Positions 12,784-21,650 are shown, counted from the first letter of the stretch. The stretch is 64,000 nt of DNA from Staphylococcus xylosus NJ (GCF_000338275.1 NZ_ANMR01000043.1:620001-684000); one strand, 5' to 3'. Notes: generated by a model from the letters alone, not told the origin. Program-made: numbers and translations.

Positions 12784-14079
12784 CTATTCAACGAATTCAA
12801 ATTCTCCACCAAGGATTCTAACAATATCTCCATTTTTACATCCGCGTGCTCTCAATGCTTCATCAATACCCATAGAACGCATTTGACGCGCAAATCTACG
12901 TACAGCAGGGTCACTATTAAAGTCAGTCATTTTGAACATTCTTTCGATTGCTTTACCACTTACAACGTATGCAGCATCATCATCGCGTGTAATTGTGAAT
13001 TTATCTTGACTAGGTGTATGTTTGTAAATCACTCTATTAACACCTAAATCTTCTTCTTCATCTTTACTAAAGTCAATGTCTTTTACTTCTTCTAATTTGT
13101 CTGCTATAGCATAAAGCAGTTCATCAATATGGTCATGCATAAATGTTGAAAGTGGGATAATGTGCACAGAATCATCATTCAAAGCTTCTTTAAATGCTTT
13201 TAAATTCTCTTCTGCGTTAGGCATATCCATTTTATTAGCAACCACAATTTGAGGTCGCTCCTCTAAACGATGTTCGTAGGCATTTAATTCCTCATTAATA
13301 ACTTTATAATCTTCATAAGGATCACGACCTTCAGATCCACTCATATCTACCATGTGAACTATTACTTTTGTACGTTCAACGTGTTTTAAAAATTGATGTC
13401 CTAATCCTACACCTTCAGACGCACCTTCTATTAATCCTGGTAAGTCTGCCATTACAAAACTTCTTTGATCCTTCGTAGAAACTACACCAAGATTAGGTTT
13501 AATTGTTGTGAAATGGTATGCACCTATCTTAGGTTTAGCTTTAGATACAATAGATAATAAAGTAGATTTACCTACACTTGGGAAACCTACTAACCCAACA
13601 TCAGCTAGCAATTTTAATTCTAAGGTAACGTCAATTTCTTCACCAGGTTCACCATTTTCACTGAAATCTGGTGCTGGGTTTCTAGGAGATGCAAAACGTG
13701 AATTTCCTCGACCGCCTCGACCACCTTTAGCCACTACTGCACGTTGACCATTTTCAACTAAATCAGCTAAAACCTCTTCTGTTTCAACGCTTTTAATAAT
13801 CGTACCAGGTGGAACTTTTAATACGAGTTCCTCCGCATTTTTACCATGCATATTACTACTTTGACCGGCATCGCCTCTTTTGGCCTTGAAATGTGTTTGG
13901 TATCTAAAATCTAATAATGTTCTCAAACCTTCATCTACTTCAAATATAATAGATGCACCATCGCCACCATCACCGCCAGCTGGACCACCGAATGGAACAT
14001 ATTTCTCTCTACGATATGCTGTTATACCGTTACCACCATCACCTGCTTTAAGTGATATTTTTACTTGATCGACAAACAT
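12784..14079 (-). CDS. obg: Ribosome-associated GTPase Obg
   Basis: Essential GTPase in 50S assembly and stress signalling that also binds ppGpp. 431 residues in three parts: a glycine-rich Obg fold (residues 1-158), a G domain with P-loop GFPSVGKST at 165-173, DLPGLIEGA and NKMD, and a C-terminal OCT domain (about 350-431). The start at 14079 has AGAGGTG upstream. It lies next to rpmA and prp, so several 50S biogenesis functions are clustered here. Confidence 0.97.
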   Translation of the reverse strand: MFVDQVKISLKAGDGGNGITAYRREKYVPFGGPAGGDGGDGASIIFEVDEGLRTLLDFRYQTHFKAKRGDAGQSSNMHGKNAEELVLKVPPGTIIKSVETEEVLADLVENGQRAVVAKGGRGGRGNSRFASPRNPAPDFSENGEPGEEIDVTLELKLLADVGLVGFPSVGKSTLLSIVSKAKPKIGAYHFTTIKPNLGVVSTKDQRSFVMADLPGLIEGASEGVGLGHQFLKHVERTKVIVHMVDMSGSEGRDPYEDYKVINEELNAYEHRLEERPQIVVANKMDMPNAEENLKAFKEALNDDSVHIIPLSTFMHDHIDELLYAIADKLEEVKDIDFSKDEEEDLGVNRVIYKHTPSQDKFTITRDDDAAYVVSGKAIERMFKMTDFNSDPAVRRFARQMRSMGIDEALRARGCKNGDIVRILGGEFEFVE

Positions 14080-14171
14080 GATTTCACCTCTTTTTCTTAA
14101 AATTTATTTTTTTATATCATTCTGTATATTATATCATTATCTCATTAACTAGAAAATAAAGACAAAAAATA

Positions 14172-14199
14172 AACACCAGAAGTGATCACTTCTGGTGTT
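14172..14199 (-). terminator. Terminator after rpmA
   Basis: A perfect 28-base palindrome centred on TGATCA (AACACCAGAAGTGA and its complement), followed on the minus strand by TTATTTTTTGTC. It lies just past the rpmA stop and ends the rplU-prp-rpmA operon before obg. Confidence 0.85.
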
Positions 14200-14211
14200 A
14201 ACGATGACAAA

Positions 14212-14496
14212 TTACTCAGCTGCTGCGTAAACAGAAACTTGTTTTTTGTCGCGACCTTTGCGTTCAAATTTAACCACGCCGTCGATTTTAGCGAATAATG
14301 TATCGTCGCCACCACGACCTACATTTTCACCAGGATAAATTTTAGTACCACGTTGGCGGAATAAGATTGAACCACCTGTAACGTGTTGACCATCAGCACG
14401 TTTAGCTCCTAAACGTTTAGAAACTGAGTCACGTCCGTTTTTTGTAGAACCAAGTCCTTTTTTAGATGAGAAGAACTGTAAATTTAATTTTAACAT
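14212..14496 (-). CDS. rpmA: 50S ribosomal protein L27 with cleavable N-terminal extension
   Basis: L27 reaches towards the peptidyl-transferase centre of the 50S subunit. The 94-residue precursor begins [16 protein letters not shown]. The first nine residues match the Firmicutes-type extension that is removed by the protease Prp after LQFF before L27 can work. Here the residue after the cut is Ser, where S. aureus has Ala as I recall it. GAGGTG lies about ten bases upstream of ATG 14496 and overlaps the prp stop, so translation may be coupled. Confidence 0.97.
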   Translation of the reverse strand: MLKLNLQFFSSKKGLGSTKNGRDSVSKRLGAKRADGQHVTGGSILFRQRGTKIYPGENVGRGGDDTLFAKIDGVVKFERKGRDKKQVSVYAAAE

Positions 14497-14508
14497 TATG
14501 ATTGCACC

Positions 14509-14829
14509 TCACTTATAGTTTAATCTGATATTTTCTTTATACTCTTCTTCAATGGTTTGCAACGAAACTAACATTGCTTGAAGAATTAACTGCGCTTGTT
14601 CATTAGAAGTATCTACACTTCTAATATGGAAATGTCCACCGTCATCATTGTAATCAATATCGGGCTTCTCATTTGTTAATCCCATTATAGCATTAACACT
14701 TCCGAAAAGCACTGCGGATGCACCTGCACAAACTATATCATGTCCATATTCGCCATGTTCTGCATGGCCATCCATGATAACATCAGTGATTTGACCGACA
14801 TCGTTCAATGTAACATCAACAGTAATCAT
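14509..14829 (-). CDS. prp: Ribosomal-processing cysteine protease Prp
   Basis: Cuts the N-terminal extension from L27. 106 residues with the catalytic pair His22 (DGHAEHGEYGHD) and Cys34 (IVCAGASA) exactly where the family has them. It lies between rplU and rpmA and starts two bases after the rplU stop. I see no strong ribosome site of its own, which suggests translational coupling to rplU. Older annotations call it YsxB or a DUF464 protein. Confidence 0.95.
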   Translation of the reverse strand: MITVDVTLNDVGQITDVIMDGHAEHGEYGHDIVCAGASAVLFGSVNAIMGLTNEKPDIDYNDDGGHFHIRSVDTSNEQAQLILQAMLVSLQTIEEEYKENIRLNYK

Positions 14830-14831
14830 AA

Positions 14832-15140
14832 TTATGCGTTGATTTTGTCGATTGTTAATTTAGTGTAAGGTTGACGATGACCTTTTTTACGTTTTGAGTC
14901 TTTACGACGTTTATATGTGAATACAGTAATCTTCTTACCGCGACCTTGTTTCTTAACAGTAGCAGTAACTGAAGCACCTTCAACAGTTGGCGCACCAACT
15001 TTAACTGCGTCTCCACCTACAAATAATACTTTGTCAAATGTGAAAGAGTCACCTTCGTTAACATCTAATTTCTCAACAAAGATTTCTTGTCCTTCTTCTA
15101 CTTTAACTTGTTTTCCACCTGTTTCAATAATAGCAAACAT
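14832..15140 (-). CDS. rplU: 50S ribosomal protein L21
   Basis: 102-residue 23S rRNA-binding protein ([17 protein letters not shown] to [16 protein letters not shown]), the standard length. The start ATG 15140 has AGGAGG eight bases upstream. A GTG three codons earlier is produced by the ribosome site itself. First gene of rplU-prp-rpmA, preceded by an L21-type leader and a near-consensus promoter inside the end of mreD. Confidence 0.97.
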   Translation of the reverse strand: MFAIIETGGKQVKVEEGQEIFVEKLDVNEGDSFTFDKVLFVGGDAVKVGAPTVEGASVTATVKKQGRGKKITVFTYKRRKDSKRKKGHRQPYTKLTIDKINA

Positions 15141-15149
15141 ACTTTGCAC

Positions 15150-15245
15150 CTCCTATAATTTAAGTCACGCCAAATTTAGGTGACATACATGTTCTTTAAC
15201 CTAAATCCGAGCGGTTGTATGTAGCTAAAAACTACTCAACTACTG
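15150..15245 (-). ncRNA. L21-type ribosomal protein leader
   Basis: Between the promoter and rplU the transcript can fold ATTTAGGT against ACCTAAAT, with a competing pairing of ACATACA to TGTATGT. This arrangement and position fit the L21 leader described in Firmicutes, through which L21 is thought to control its own operon. I judged this by eye and have not run a covariance model. Confidence 0.6.
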
Positions 15246-15246
15246 C

Positions 15247-15275
15247 ATTTTAGCATTAGGCTTTCTTACTGTCAA
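15247..15275 (-). promoter_or_regulatory. rplU operon promoter
   Basis: On the minus strand: TTGACA (15275-15270), a 17-base spacer, then TAAAAT (15252-15247). This is a near-perfect sigma-A promoter. The -35 and spacer lie within the last codons of mreD. Confidence 0.8.
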
Positions 15276-15780
15276 TCTTCAATTGCACTTTTCTAAAGAA
15301 TTTAGTAATAATCGGATAGAAAATAATAAGTAATATAAAATTAAGCACCAATGTAGGAATTAATCTATACAACACAAAATCAAATAAATTAAATGCTATC
15401 AACCCCAATATGCTATAAATAGTAGCTACATAAATTTCTAAGAAAATTGTACTTAATAATACTATAAAGAATAACATTGTATAGTCTCTATAAAATGTTT
15501 TGAAGAAAAAGTCTTGAATTACAACGAACAGTATATAACCAAATAAATACAAGCCATAAAAACTACCAAAATATAAATCAGTAATTAGGCCTAACACCGT
15601 AGATAATATAATAGCTACACCAAAACTTCTGTGAACACATATTATTAGTAAATACATTAAAGTCAAGTGTGGAACAAAAATTATGTCTTTCGTGCCAATT
15701 TGCATTGGTATAATTAACCCAATTGCAGTATCAATATAAAATAATACAATACCGATAAGAAAGTAGTATAACGCACGCAT
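15256..15780 (-). CDS. mreD: Rod shape-determining protein MreD
   Basis: Integral membrane partner of MreC. 174 residues with about five hydrophobic helices covering almost the whole chain and a basic tail (RKVQLKIDSKKA). The start codon overlaps the mreC stop by one base, so the two are translationally linked. Staphylococci are cocci without MreB, so the role is less clear than in rods. Confidence 0.93.
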   Translation of the reverse strand: MRALYYFLIGIVLFYIDTAIGLIIPMQIGTKDIIFVPHLTLMYLLIICVHRSFGVAIILSTVLGLITDLYFGSFYGLYLFGYILFVVIQDFFFKTFYRDYTMLFFIVLLSTIFLEIYVATIYSILGLIAFNLFDFVLYRLIPTLVLNFILLIIFYPIITKFFRKVQLKIDSKKA

Positions 15781-16622
15781 TAATTATCACCACTTTCATT
15801 ATCCGGTATTGTCTTAGGGTCTCTTTTAGCTACATATACATGATTTAAATCTGATAAATTAGCAGCTGTTTTAACTCTAACTTCTTTTGATAAGCCATAT
15901 TCATCATTTTCTACTTTTGAAACTTCACCTATGTATATACTACTTGGTAATTGATCAGCTAAACCACTTGTAACAACCTTATCTCCTTTTTTCACACTGT
16001 CTTTATTATTAATATCAGTAATAATAAGTTCTTCATTTTTAGAATCATAATGATCGATTAACCCAAATACATTTTTATCATCATGTTGAATATTTACTGA
16101 TAAACGGTTAGCGCGTGTGTTTGTTGAAATTAAATCAACTTGTGAGGAAAATTGATTTACTTTAGAGATTCGACCTACCAATCCTTCTGAAGTCATCACA
16201 GCCATATTATTTTTTATACCATCTTTAGCACCCTGGTTAATAACTAGTGTATTCATCCATTGATCTGGATTTCTAGATAATACTGTACTAGAAATTGGTT
16301 CGAATTTAGATATATCTTCTATATCTAATTCTTTTTTATACTTTTTGTTTTCTGATTTCAGTCTTTCGTTTTCAGCTTCTAATTGTTTAACCTTGCTTTG
16401 TTGCTCTTTTGAACTATCTTTTGCAAAAAGGTTATTGATTGAACCTGTTACGAAATGAACAGGATAACTAACCGCCTTTTGACCGAATGCAACTGAATCT
16501 CCTACGTATTGTTCTACTGGTGATTGTGATTGCGAACGTAAAGATACACCAATTAAGGCAATAAATACAATGATTGCACATAAAATAACAATCAACTTGT
16601 TGTTTTTAAAAAACTTTGACAA
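15780..16622 (-). CDS. mreC: Rod shape-determining protein MreC
   Basis: Single-pass membrane protein. It has an N-terminal hydrophobic helix (KLIVILCAIIVFIALIGVSL), a coiled coil (QQSKVKQLEAENERLKSENK) and the beta-barrel MreC domain (SRNPDQWMNTLVINQGAKDGI to the end). I take TTG 16622 as the start, eight bases after GAGG, giving 280 residues. A GTG three codons earlier overlaps the ribosome site. Operon with mreD. Confidence 0.93.
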   Translation of the reverse strand: MSKFFKNNKLIVILCAIIVFIALIGVSLRSQSQSPVEQYVGDSVAFGQKAVSYPVHFVTGSINNLFAKDSSKEQQSKVKQLEAENERLKSENKKYKKELDIEDISKFEPISSTVLSRNPDQWMNTLVINQGAKDGIKNNMAVMTSEGLVGRISKVNQFSSQVDLISTNTRANRLSVNIQHDDKNVFGLIDHYDSKNEELIITDINNKDSVKKGDKVVTSGLADQLPSSIYIGEVSKVENDEYGLSKEVRVKTAANLSDLNHVYVAKRDPKTIPDNESGDN

Positions 16623-17060
16623 CCTAAACACCTCTATTACCCGACTATTTTACTACTTGATATTATTTTATATTACTCATAGATCGAAATAAAGTAGTAA
16701 CCTTATTATTCACAAATTAAATTCTAACCACTCATTTAATATATTAAAGCTAGAACAAATATTGCTGAGATTCTACTTTAAAACATAAAATGTAGTGTTA
16801 ATTTGTATTATAACAAGTTTCAAAGTAAATAGTGTACTAAAGTCTTAGATTTTCCAATTTTTTAAATCCAAAATTATGTATATAAGTTAAATGTGTTTTT
16901 AAATAAAAAAGGAAAAAGGAAAAATTGCTATGATAATAAATTTATGCTAGTTAAACAGTGAGTTTTATTATTTTTCCAACCATTTATATTCTCACGCTTT
17001 TGCCCTTAGACAGTTTACGTTTATTTATCATTAACTATACATTAACGTTTTGTATAAAAG
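16623..17060. other. Gene-free AT-rich region upstream of mreC
   Basis: About 440 bases with no supported gene. It should contain the mreC promoter. I see a purine-rich stretch near 16905-16925 and no RNA family I can name. Confidence 0.4.
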
Positions 17061-17064
17061 CAAA

Positions 17065-17100
17065 AAAGCTGACACATGAAATCATGTCTCAGCTTTCGGT
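17065..17100 (-). terminator. Strong terminator after the 51-residue gene
   Basis: On the minus strand AAAGCTGAGACATGA pairs with TCATGTGTCAGCTTT (one mismatch) around a two-base loop and is followed by TTTTTGC. It is about 180 bases past the stop at 17281, so that transcript has a long 3' untranslated region. Confidence 0.85.
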
Positions 17101-17280
17101 ATACTTTTTACAACAGTACTAGAATGGAAATTGCGTTTTCGATTATTGTAAATTTTAAATTTAGACCTGTCCAACGTCAAGTCATTGAATATCCGCTAAA
17201 ATTTTAAATTTCAGTTTCGATTCAAATAAATTCATTTCTTAGAAATAATTTAACGTCCATTAGTTTCAGCAAAAATATAA
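17101..17280. other. Long 3' region of the 51-residue gene
   Basis: 180 AT-rich bases between the stop at 17281 and the terminator. The motif AAATTTTAAATTT-like occurs twice (near 17150 and 17200). No frame is supported. Confidence 0.35.
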
Positions 17281-17436
17281 TTATTTTTCTTCTGCGTCGT
17301 TTTTTTCTGTTTCAGCAGATTTTTCAGCTTCTTTTTCGTCTTCTTTATATAAAGTTTCTTCTTTACGCCAACGTGCGAATAGATTTTGTGCTTTTGCTTG
17401 TTCATCTACTTTTTTATCTTTAGACTGTTCACTCAT
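17281..17436 (-). CDS. Small, highly charged protein of unknown function (51 aa)
   Basis: Starts MSEQSKDKKVDEQAKAQ and continues with an NLFARWRKEETLYKED core. The tail is almost all Glu, Lys, Asp and Ala. No membrane segment or signal peptide. GGTTGGTG lies six bases upstream of ATG 17436, a moderate ribosome site, and the gene has its own strong terminator. Amphipathic helix or disordered structure is expected. I do not recognise a function. The clean frame and flanking signals make it a credible gene. Confidence 0.72.
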   Translation of the reverse strand: MSEQSKDKKVDEQAKAQNLFARWRKEETLYKEDEKEAEKSAETEKNDAEEK

Positions 17437-17505
17437 AATTGACACCAACCTTTTACGTTTTTACTTATATAAGGCTAACGCATTTTTGCTGAGAATTCAA
17501 ACCAC

Positions 17506-17964
17506 TTACTCGTATTTAGATGGTGGCTGTAGTTCAATATGCTCCCCAAGTTGATTTAGGTCTTGCTCCATTTCTATTTCAGTTTTATAAACACGAATGG
17601 AGTCTGAACCAAATTTATAAATTATAAATTCATCGCCACGTTGGCCTGCTAGATATTTATCGCTATACCCCATTCTACCAATTCCTGAAACAGACATAAA
17701 TTCTTTCTTATCTATCCAATCAAATACATTTTTAGCCTGACTGCGAGGGACATTTTTCAAAATATCATTGTCTTCTACAGAATAACGTTGACCACCTGTT
17801 AAACCACCTTCTGATTGGGTGTTGCTCGTAGGTGGCTCATTATTATGTACTGGGTTCCATTGCTGGTCTTTTAAAAACGGCGCATATTTCAACGCGAAGA
17901 ATACAATGATTATAATTGCTATAATAGCTATAAAGTTTTTAATAATACTAAATATAAACCGCAT
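17506..17964 (-). CDS. Membrane-anchored protein of unknown function (152 aa)
   Basis: N-terminal hydrophobic helix (IAIIAIIIIVFFALKYAPFL), a short linker rich in Asn, Pro and Gln, then a soluble domain (DILKNVPRSQAKNVFDWIDKK and GRMGYSDKYLAGQRGDEFI). The orientation suggests an external C-terminal domain, but this is inferred. ATG 17964 has GGAGG seven bases upstream. An ATG five codons earlier precedes the same ribosome site and is unlikely. It seems to be a staphylococcal family of unknown function that I cannot name securely. Confidence 0.85.
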   Translation of the reverse strand: MRFIFSIIKNFIAIIAIIIIVFFALKYAPFLKDQQWNPVHNNEPPTSNTQSEGGLTGGQRYSVEDNDILKNVPRSQAKNVFDWIDKKEFMSVSGIGRMGYSDKYLAGQRGDEFIIYKFGSDSIRVYKTEIEMEQDLNQLGEHIELQPPSKYE

Positions 17965-18113
17965 GAACCACCCTCCCATAATTTCACCCTATATTATAAA
18001 ATCAATTAATTTAAATATCATCAGTCTGTAGTAGTATCCAAAAGTTAACGATAGACTGATGCATACATGCTTTTTTCATAGTACAATTATGTACAAAGGG
18101 AGTGAAATATAAT

Positions 18114-18290
18114 ATGAGTATTATATCTATAATCCTACTTGCCCTCTTAGTTATATTATTATTTAGAGTAGGTTTATCAATTTTAAGATTTTTAATATAC
18201 GTTGGAATTATTGTATTATGTATATATCTAGGTTATCAAGGTATTCTTTGGATAATGGAAAACTTTAATAATTACTTTAGTTTTATATAA
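18114..18290 (+). CDS. Small hydrophobic membrane peptide (58 aa)
   Basis: Begins MSIISIILLALLVILLFRVG; a second hydrophobic run (ILRFLIYVGIIVLCIYLGYQGILWI) follows a single Arg-bearing turn, so two membrane helices are likely. AAAGGGAG lies nine bases before ATG 18114. An upstream GTG overlaps that site. It is the only plus-strand gene in the first 25 kb and is followed by a very strong terminator, so it is an independent unit. No function recognised. Confidence 0.75.
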   Translation: MSIISIILLALLVILLFRVGLSILRFLIYVGIIVLCIYLGYQGILWIMENFNNYFSFI

Positions 18291-18390
18291 ACAACACAAT
18301 CTATGCATGTTATCACAGATATAGATTATTCCAGTAGCAGACTATAGTATTACTTAAATATACTTGTAATATTATAATTTGGTTGTTCAG

Positions 18391-18434
18391 ACGGAGCAAG
18401 GAATCAAAAATGGATTCCTTGCTCCGTTTTTTTT
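18391..18434 (+). terminator. Very strong terminator after the 58-aa peptide
   Basis: ACGGAGCAAGGAATC pairs perfectly with its complement (15 bp) around a seven-base loop and runs into TTTTTTTT. The orientation fits the plus-strand peptide gene, about 100 bases upstream. Confidence 0.9.
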
Positions 18435-18543
18435 AACATTCAACTATAGTTACATCTATGGAAATTGAGATGTTAAACATATTTCATAATCAAAAATATT
18501 TTCTAACCTTAATATAAAAACTAATGTTTCACAAACATTATAG

Positions 18544-18825
18544 TTATTTTTTAACATTATTTGATAGCACTTGATAAAAATAATAACAAGCACACAATAA
18601 TAATGCCCATATAACAGCTATAATCAATGAACCTATTAAATATAACCAAAAAGATGTGTGATTCGTACTAAAAATAAAGAATAGCATAGTAGTTAATAAG
18701 ACACCTACAACTGAAATAACTACTGTTTTTTTAGTACTGTTAAAATCAATAGGCTTTTTAATTCTAACTAATTGCATTAAATAAACTACCGGCAGTAACA
18801 AACCAATCAATAATATCGTTCCCAC
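18544..18825 (-). CDS. Small membrane protein of unknown function (93 aa)
   Basis: Three hydrophobic segments: MGTILLIGLLLPVVYLMQL, VVISVVGVLLTTMLFFIF and LYLIGSLIIAVIWALLLCAC, with a short basic tail. An AAGGAGG-type ribosome site precedes ATG 18825. It stands alone, 147 bases from radC and opposed to the plus-strand peptide. I do not recognise the family. Confidence 0.72.
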   Translation of the reverse strand: MGTILLIGLLLPVVYLMQLVRIKKPIDFNSTKKTVVISVVGVLLTTMLFFIFSTNHTSFWLYLIGSLIIAVIWALLLCACYYFYQVLSNNVKK

Positions 18826-18972
18826 TTGATAACGCCTCCTTAAATATCAACTTGATTATACCGTAACTGAGTGAGTACAGAAAGCCAAAATTAATACTAA
18901 AGCATGCAATAAAAATATAATAATGCGTTAATCAGTCCATGCGTTTATGTAAGCAACTTCGTATATCATGTT

Positions 18973-19650
18973 TTAATCAAAATAGCCGTCCTCTACCATA
19001 CTCATATAAGTATGATCTCCAATAATAATATGGTCCAGTAAATCTATTCCTAGAATTTCTCCACATTCTCTTAATCTATCAGTTGTCCTAATATCTTCTT
19101 TGGACGGTGTAGTATCACCTGATGGATGATTGTGAAGCACCACAATTGCATTACTTGCACATTTTATAGCTTCGCTAAATATTTCTCGAGGATGAACGAT
19201 TGATGAATTTAATGTTCCAATAAATATTGTTTTCTGCTTAATAACAACATTCTTAGAATTAAGAAATAACACAATAAACTTTTCCTGAGTTAAATGCTCC
19301 ATTTTTCCCATCATAAAATTAGCAACATCTTGAGGACTAGTAATTTGTATCTTCTCATCTAAACTCCCCGAATGCATGCGTTCCCCTAGCTCAAAAGCAG
19401 CTTTTAGAATCAATGCTTTATATAAACCAATTCCCTTCACTTTATTCAAATCATTGATGGATAATGCCTTTAACTGTTTTAAACTTTCTACTGACTTTAA
19501 CAATTCATTAGCTATATCTAAACTTGAAAACCCTTTTCTACCTGTATTAATTAAAATGGCTAGTAGTTCACCATCAGATAAATGTGCAGGTCCATTGTTT
19601 AACAATCTTTCTCTAGGTTTCTGATTATTGGCAAGTTCTTTTATTTTCAT
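18973..19650 (-). CDS. radC: RadC/JAB-domain protein
   Basis: 225 residues with an N-terminal helix-hairpin-helix region ([15 protein letters not shown]) and a C-terminal JAMM domain. The metal-site signature His173-x-His175 with Asp186 is intact in [17 protein letters not shown]. The historical name DNA repair protein RadC is not well supported, and the biochemical role is unknown. It starts two bases after the comC stop, so the two are co-transcribed. Confidence 0.93.
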   Translation of the reverse strand: MKIKELANNQKPRERLLNNGPAHLSDGELLAILINTGRKGFSSLDIANELLKSVESLKQLKALSINDLNKVKGIGLYKALILKAAFELGERMHSGSLDEKIQITSPQDVANFMMGKMEHLTQEKFIVLFLNSKNVVIKQKTIFIGTLNSSIVHPREIFSEAIKCASNAIVVLHNHPSGDTTPSKEDIRTTDRLRECGEILGIDLLDHIIIGDHTYMSMVEDGYFD

Positions 19651-19652
19651 TT

Positions 19653-20357
19653 TTAAAAACCTCCAAAGTTTAAATTTTGAGATGTTATAAGCATTATATT
19701 AAATGCGATATAAATAAAAGGAATAAGTGGAATTCTTGCTCTTTCATTACGAGAAACAAGTAACACGAGCAAAGCAAAAACACCACCACAGATAAATGTA
19801 AACAAAAGAGTGATTAAAAACTCTGAAGATGCTAAAGCTAAAGCTAGCAAAGAAAAGATAATTATATCTCCATAGCCAATGGCATTATGAAATAGTAAAT
19901 AAAATATATGAAGCAAGCTCGTTACGAAGAAAAATGACATGATATGAATTGGAGTAATAAAACAAATGCAAATAGCAAAAACGACTACCACATGCAAAGG
20001 AACTGTGTATGTCTTAATATCAAATATAGAAAAGGTGAGGAGGAATAAATAAATTAGTATTAAAGTAGTGTTGTCAATCGTTAGTTTGTGAGGTAAATAA
20101 ATCATGTAAAATACAGGAATCAAAGAAAGAAACTCCCCAAGCAGATAAAAAACACTTATTCTGTGATTACAGCATTTTGAAGTGCCTCTTAAAAAAATAA
20201 AGCTTAAAATTGGTATTGTTTCTATTATAGTTATTTTTTTGCGACAATAATCACATCTTGAACGGGTTGTGAGATAACTTATTTTCAGGTTTTCTACAAA
20301 ACATAGCTGATATAAAAAACTAAATAATATAGGACAAATTAAAAGCAGCGTTATCAA
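19653..20357 (-). CDS. comC: Type IV prepilin peptidase (ComC-like)
   Basis: Membrane aspartic protease that processes competence pseudopilins. About 234 residues, mostly hydrophobic. The cytosolic loop carries the CxxC motif (SRCDYCRKK) and a second Cys pair (SKCCNHR). The catalytic Asp-containing FDIKTYTVP and the [13 protein letters not shown] segments are present. The start is uncertain: AGGAGG is seven bases before TTG 20357 and four before GTG 20360. Both Asp motifs look intact, so it should be active. Confidence 0.88.
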   Translation of the reverse strand: MITLLLICPILFSFLYQLCFVENLKISYLTTRSRCDYCRKKITIIETIPILSFIFLRGTSKCCNHRISVFYLLGEFLSLIPVFYMIYLPHKLTIDNTTLILIYLFLLTFSIFDIKTYTVPLHVVVVFAICICFITPIHIMSFFFVTSLLHIFYLLFHNAIGYGDIIIFSLLALALASSEFLITLLFTFICGGVFALLVLLVSRNERARIPLIPFIYIAFNIMLITSQNLNFGGF

Positions 20358-20436
20358 CACTTCACCTCCTAACAAATATTATAGCATCAATCCATAATAC
20401 CAATAAGAAAAATAACACTATTGAAATAATTTCAAC

Positions 20437-20492
20437 AATGCTCAATCAACAAACCAAATTTTGTATATAGTTTAGTTTGTTGATTGAGCATT
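20437..20492. repeat. 18-bp perfect inverted repeat upstream of comC
   Basis: AATGCTCAATCAACAAAC (20437-20454) is exactly complementary to 20475-20492, with a 20-base AT-rich loop. It lies between the terminator of the upstream gene and comC. No T-run follows it on either strand, so it is not an ordinary terminator. It may be a protein-binding site, an mRNA structure or a small repeat element. Confidence 0.75.
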
Positions 20493-20539
20493 ATCACCAC
20501 ATATTATTTCATTAATGAATTATATTTTAGAATAATAAA

Positions 20540-20572
20540 ACCAGCTCAACAATATAATGAGCTGGTTTTATA
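20540..20572 (-). terminator. Terminator after the squalene synthase-like gene
   Basis: AACCAGCTCA and TGAGCTGGTT form a 10-bp stem, followed on the minus strand by TTATTATT. It lies about 75 bases after the stop at 20646. Confidence 0.8.
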
Positions 20573-20645
20573 AGTATAAAGTTACTAATAGTTTTAATTT
20601 TGTAACATTAATAAAAATGAATCATTCAAAAAAAGGTTTTAGCAT

Positions 20646-21464
20646 CTAATCTTGTTGAATTTCATCGACAGTTTCTTCTACTTCTTTTCTGGATATCTTC
20701 TCTCTACCATTTTTCATTGCTTTAAGTGATTTGTGAGCCAGCGCTAATGGTAAACGACAAAAGAGTAAAATGGTTTTTTTATTAATATCTTTCATATATG
20801 CATCTGCTTTAGCTAAATTATCTTCAGCATATTTAAACAAATCATCACGTGTCCAATCATCCGGTACAAAACTTACACCACGTTCTGCTAAATCTTCTTG
20901 TTCATTTCTAAGAATGTTAACAGCTTGCAAGCCTCGTCCGTAACCAATTGCCAATTCCCTATCTGTTTTAACATTTGCACATAAGTCCCACAATTGCGAG
21001 AGCATGACACCGACAAGTCCCGCTACATAATATGTATAATCATCTAAATCATCCTTGGTATGGATGTCCCAGTTTGCTTTAGCCCATTTTGCCATACCAA
21101 ATGCCATTTCGCTAGAAGCCTCTAATACAATTGATACTGTCTTATTTGGACAAGCTTCTATCCACTCACCTAATCTTAAAGTGACTTCAGGCATTTTATC
21201 CTTCACGGGTTCAAGAATTTGCATGTATTTCGCTTCATCAAAAGGAGCTTTAAATAACTCACTTACTTGCATCAGTATTGAATGTTTTAAATCGTTATCC
21301 AATTCCTCGTGATCTTCAATTTCATCTATTGCTCTTAATACTAAATAAGCAGATGCTACCGTATGTTTTAACTCTTTTTCTAAAAAAGTTATCGGAATAT
21401 AAAAAGTACGACTTGTTTCTTTTAAAACACGCATTGCATCTTTTGGGAATTTCTTTTCAGTCAT
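20646..21464 (-). CDS. Squalene/phytoene synthase family protein (orphan)
   Basis: 272 residues of the head-to-head prenyl-condensing fold. The first Mg-diphosphate motif is DEIED (residues 47-51) within YLVLRAIDEIEDHEEL. The second is NILRNEQED (183-191) within YGRGLQAVNILRNEQEDLAERGVSFVP, where the first acidic residue of the usual DxxxD motif is Asn187. Substrate helices and length fit the family. No crt genes are nearby, so it does not look like part of the staphyloxanthin cluster. The product is unknown. It has its own terminator and a ribosome site close to AGGGGAGG. Confidence 0.88.
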   Translation of the reverse strand: MTEKKFPKDAMRVLKETSRTFYIPITFLEKELKHTVASAYLVLRAIDEIEDHEELDNDLKHSILMQVSELFKAPFDEAKYMQILEPVKDKMPEVTLRLGEWIEACPNKTVSIVLEASSEMAFGMAKWAKANWDIHTKDDLDDYTYYVAGLVGVMLSQLWDLCANVKTDRELAIGYGRGLQAVNILRNEQEDLAERGVSFVPDDWTRDDLFKYAEDNLAKADAYMKDINKKTILLFCRLPLALAHKSLKAMKNGREKISRKEVEETVDEIQQD

Positions 21465-21650
21465 TTTAATCTAATACCTCCCCTTTTTTAAATATTATCA
21501 TATAATTACAAAATAAAATAGGAAATGCTTGTCACCTAATTTAATCAAAATAGACTCGTCAAAAAATTGACAAACCTCAAATTTTCAAACTAACTTTTAC
21601 TCTTTATTAAAATTATATTTAGATATCATTTTTCTTTTATTTAACACAAA

